Positions 6,188 through 8,525 of a DNA stretch of 8,525 nucleotides are shown piece by piece. The stretch lies in the NCBI GenBank assembly GCA_015229095.1, contig JADGCE010000051.1, forward strand, positions 1 through 8,525, written 5' to 3'. This stretch comes from Magnetococcales bacterium. Lineage in GTDB: Bacteria; Pseudomonadota; Magnetococcia; Magnetococcales; Magnetaquicoccaceae. Within the stretch, counting starts at the first letter, position 1. Each line of letters begins with the position of its first letter. The notes beneath the pieces were generated by a model. The model worked only from the letters and a program-made list of their open reading frames with translations, was not told the DNA's origin and did no database searches. The translations under genes and the position numbers were made by a program.

Positions 6188-8525
6188 GCCATTTCCAGTT
6201 GTGCGGCGTTTTCTTTGGAGACCTTTGCCCAAGGTCCGTTCGGGGCGATGCGCTCCGCTTCCCGATAGTGGTCACGGGCACCCGCATACTCCCCAGCGTG
6301 CTGCATGATATCAGCGACGCGGATGTGTGCCAATGCTTGCACATCGGGATCGGATGCCTCCTCACACACCCGTTTGAAGGCCGGCAGCGCCTTGTCGTCG
6401 CCCTTCCACTGTTGCAATACGGTGGCGTACCAATAATAGTCGCTGCCATCCTCCAGCTGTTTCCCGGCGAGCAGATCCTCCAGATATTGAACGGCAAAGG
6501 GAAAACGACCCCGCCCCTCTTCCGCTTTGGCCATCAGGCGCAGCCGCCTGGCCTGTCCACTGGGATTGAGAAGATTATCGGGCAATTTTTCCAGCAGATG
6601 AAGGATGGGCTCCCACTCTTTGCTGTCCAACAATCGGCTGGCTTCATCCAGACGAACCCGGGCCTCTTCGATGGGCACCGGTTCTGTCTCCATCCCATCC
6701 GCCGCAGTCGCATCCGGGGGGGCCGGATGGTTGCCGGAGGCAGCGAGAGAGAGCGCGGAAAAGCCCTCCTCAACGGGCGGGGCGCCGGTTCCCACAGCAG
6801 GATGGGCCTCCCGCATCGCCCGGACCGCCGCGCCCGTTTCGGGAGGAGCCGATACCTCCGGCCAGCGCCCGGCCGCAAAGTCCCGGCTGAGTTGATTCAA
6901 ACGGACCGCCCCCGGGGTGGTGAGATTTTCCAACAGAGGGGCGACGGTTTCGGGCAGCCCAATGCCCATGCGCAGCAGCGCCTCCGCCAACAGGAGACGC
7001 ACCCGGGCATAGTGCTCCTTGCCGCGTACATCTTCGCCGTTCAACTCCACCAGCAGTATGGCATGTTCGGGATGGCCATGTTCCAGATCATCCTGCATGC
7101 CTGCCATCAGATATTCCCGTTTCAGCTTGTTCGCCCGGGCAACCACCTTGGCCTCCTGGGTGGCGGCCAGAAGGCGGTTCAGGGTGACTAGGGCATCCTC
7201 ATAGCGGTGATCCCCGCCCTGCAACTCCGCCTTGACCATGAAAAGCTCTGACAGGGCATCGGGCAGGCGGATGGTCTTGATTACCTCGTTGATCTTGCGC
7301 AGTCGGGTCACGGTATCCTGGCCTTCGTTCATACGCAGCTGGAATACCTGTCCCCAAACCGCTGCGTCTGTTTTGGGATATTGTTCCCGCAGCGTGCGAA
7401 ACAGATAGCGTGCATCAAAAAAGCGGTCCCTGCGTTGCTGACTCTTCTCCGCCTCCAGACGCCCCAGTTGCCAACTGCTCTCGGCGGCCCGCAGCAGCGC
7501 CCAGGGGGCGATGCGTTGCACGGTCGGATAGCTGCTTAAAAACTGGCTGTAAAACTTGAATGCCTTCTGGTAGAGGCGATGCTCATAGTAGATGTCGGCC
7601 ATGGCCATCAGCCAATCCGGGCGGTTGGAGATGAAGGCCAACTGTTCCGAGGAGAGCGCATCCACCAGTCTGGGGGCGCTCTCCCCTTCCGGATCGGTGC
7701 GTGCCTGGGTTGCCCGGATCAGGAGATAATGGGCCTCAGCACTGATCTCTCCCTTGTCATCGGTCAACTCCAGCACCTTGTTCAGGGCCTGTTTGGTCTC
7801 CTGCCAGTATTTCTGTTCTCCCAGGTGGGACTGAGACATGCCAGCCGCCGCATGGCCCCGTTCCAGCCAGACCCGCACATTTTCCTTGGGCAGATTGGGA
7901 TCCCACTGGATCTGGTGGGCCTCTTCGTACAGTCCGGCCCGGTTCAACAGGTGCAACTGCAGCAGACGATAGTGGGGGTAGTGGACCGTGTTGGGATAGC
8001 GGGCCAGCAGATGGTTCAACCCGGCGAGCAGCCAGGCGGGTTTCCAGTTCATCTGGTAGGCCAAATCCCACAGATAAAACTCTATAAGCTGTCGGTTGGG
8101 GGTGTCAGGAAAGACCTGCAGCATTTTTCGCAGATAGCCCCGTGCCCGGGCAAATTTGCCATCCTTGGCCGCCACCTGCGCATTCTTCAGATAATAGCTT
8201 TCGTCAATAGTGCGTTGGTTCAGTGTGACGGTGCGCTCCGGGCTGGCCACAAAGGCGGGATCCATGCGATTCAGAGGGCGCACCTCCCCGCTGGCCAGTG
8301 CCTCCTTGCGGCGCCGAATCGTATTTTCCGCATCCCCCTGTCTGCCCAGTTGCTCCTTGGTGAACAGCTCGATGATGTAAAGTCCTGCTGCGGCATCCTG
8401 GTAGGAACGGACATCCGTGACGCTGGGGTGCAGCTGCAACTCCATCTCCAGCTGGTCGGGAAAGGCGTAGGCCAGCAGACGTTCCGCCAGACCTTCGGCC
8501 CGCACCGGTCGCCAACCGGGATCCA
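6169..8525 (-). CDS. Large TPR protein, 5' end outside the window
   Basis: The frame is open through the right edge; a GTG at 8505 is available, but codons before it are also open (..DPGWRP), so the true start is probably off-window. At least 785 residues are visible. Numbering from the GTG, residues 10-50 look beta-rich (a stretch ending AGLYIIELFTK), perhaps the end of an AMIN-like or other small domain; that label is a guess. From about 100 to 545 the protein is a long run of degenerate TPR-type helical pairs, for example FARARGYLRKMLQVFPD, YQKAFKFYSQFLSSYP and YEDALVTLNRLLAATQ. An Ala/Pro/Glu-rich flexible linker covers about 550-610. A C-terminal TPR module (about 612-778) includes FAVQYLEDLLAGK and YAGARDHYREAERIAP. 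TPR arrays bind other proteins and have no catalytic role of their own. Its stop overlaps the activator's start (ATGA), so the two are likely translated in coupled fashion and may work together. Cellular location cannot be told without the N-terminus. Confidence 0.88.
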   Translation of the reverse strand, partial: DPGWRPVRAEGLAERLLAYAFPDQLEMELQLHPSVTDVRSYQDAAAGLYIIELFTKEQLGRQGDAENTIRRRKEALASGEVRPLNRMDPAFVASPERTVTLNQRTIDESYYLKNAQVAAKDGKFARARGYLRKMLQVFPDTPNRQLIEFYLWDLAYQMNWKPAWLLAGLNHLLARYPNTVHYPHYRLLQLHLLNRAGLYEEAHQIQWDPNLPKENVRVWLERGHAAAGMSQSHLGEQKYWQETKQALNKVLELTDDKGEISAEAHYLLIRATQARTDPEGESAPRLVDALSSEQLAFISNRPDWLMAMADIYYEHRLYQKAFKFYSQFLSSYPTVQRIAPWALLRAAESSWQLGRLEAEKSQQRRDRFFDARYLFRTLREQYPKTDAAVWGQVFQLRMNEGQDTVTRLRKINEVIKTIRLPDALSELFMVKAELQGGDHRYEDALVTLNRLLAATQEAKVVARANKLKREYLMAGMQDDLEHGHPEHAILLVELNGEDVRGKEHYARVRLLLAEALLRMGIGLPETVAPLLENLTTPGAVRLNQLSRDFAAGRWPEVSAPPETGAAVRAMREAHPAVGTGAPPVEEGFSALSLAASGNHPAPPDATAADGMETEPVPIEEARVRLDEASRLLDSKEWEPILHLLEKLPDNLLNPSGQARRLRLMAKAEEGRGRFPFAVQYLEDLLAGKQLEDGSDYYWYATVLQQWKGDDKALPAFKRVCEEASDPDVQALAHIRVADIMQHAGEYAGARDHYREAERIAPNGPWAKVSKENAAQLEMAMEVAK

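Noticed and set aside
4985..6268. Long plus-strand open frame (427 codons) opposite the sigma-54 activator
   Set aside because: It is antisense to a gene with intact family motifs, has a His/Gln/Gly-rich composition typical of shadow frames, and matches nothing I know.
6199..7191. Plus-strand open frame (330 codons) opposite the TPR gene
   Set aside because: A shadow frame of the GC-rich TPR gene. No recognisable domain or ribosome binding site.

Overview
The window looks like a GC-rich chromosomal segment of a Gram-negative, probably flagellated proteobacterium. It carries Sec signal peptides, a lipobox lipoprotein, and a sigma-54 activator whose C-terminal helix-turn-helix closely resembles the FlbD/FlrC/FleR class of flagellar regulators. 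The species cannot be fixed from the sequence. No rRNA, tRNA or CRISPR array is visible.

Layout, left to right. Positions 51-435 hold a remnant of an IS3-family transposase on the minus strand, cut off at both ends. A stretch without a gene follows. It ends in an unusually clear promoter region: a sigma-54-like -24/-12 element (647-663) directly abuts a near-consensus sigma-70 promoter (664-692). These point at a plus-strand gene (751-2955) for an exported protein with four Sel1-like repeats, a PEGA domain, a long Pro/Ala-rich linker and three more PEGA domains. A possible terminator hairpin precedes a small Nudix hydrolase gene (3066-3506).

The rest is a four-gene block on the minus strand, converging on the Nudix gene with only 22 bp between the stop codons. 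In order of transcription it encodes: a large TPR protein whose 5' end lies outside the window (>8525-6169); a sigma-54 enhancer-binding protein with a degenerate receiver domain, coupled by an ATGA overlap (6172-4685); a small helical lipoprotein (4663-4187); and an exported coiled-coil protein with one internal membrane segment (4170-3529). Gaps of 21 and 16 bp suggest one operon.

Inferred working picture: the minus-strand operon combines a transcription activator with three proteins that look like scaffold or envelope factors. The activator appears uncoupled from classical phosphorelay control, so a partner protein, possibly the TPR protein, may control it. The nearby Sel1-PEGA gene has a plausible sigma-54 promoter and is a natural candidate target. 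The architecture and promoter motifs are read directly from the sequence; the regulatory link is inference.
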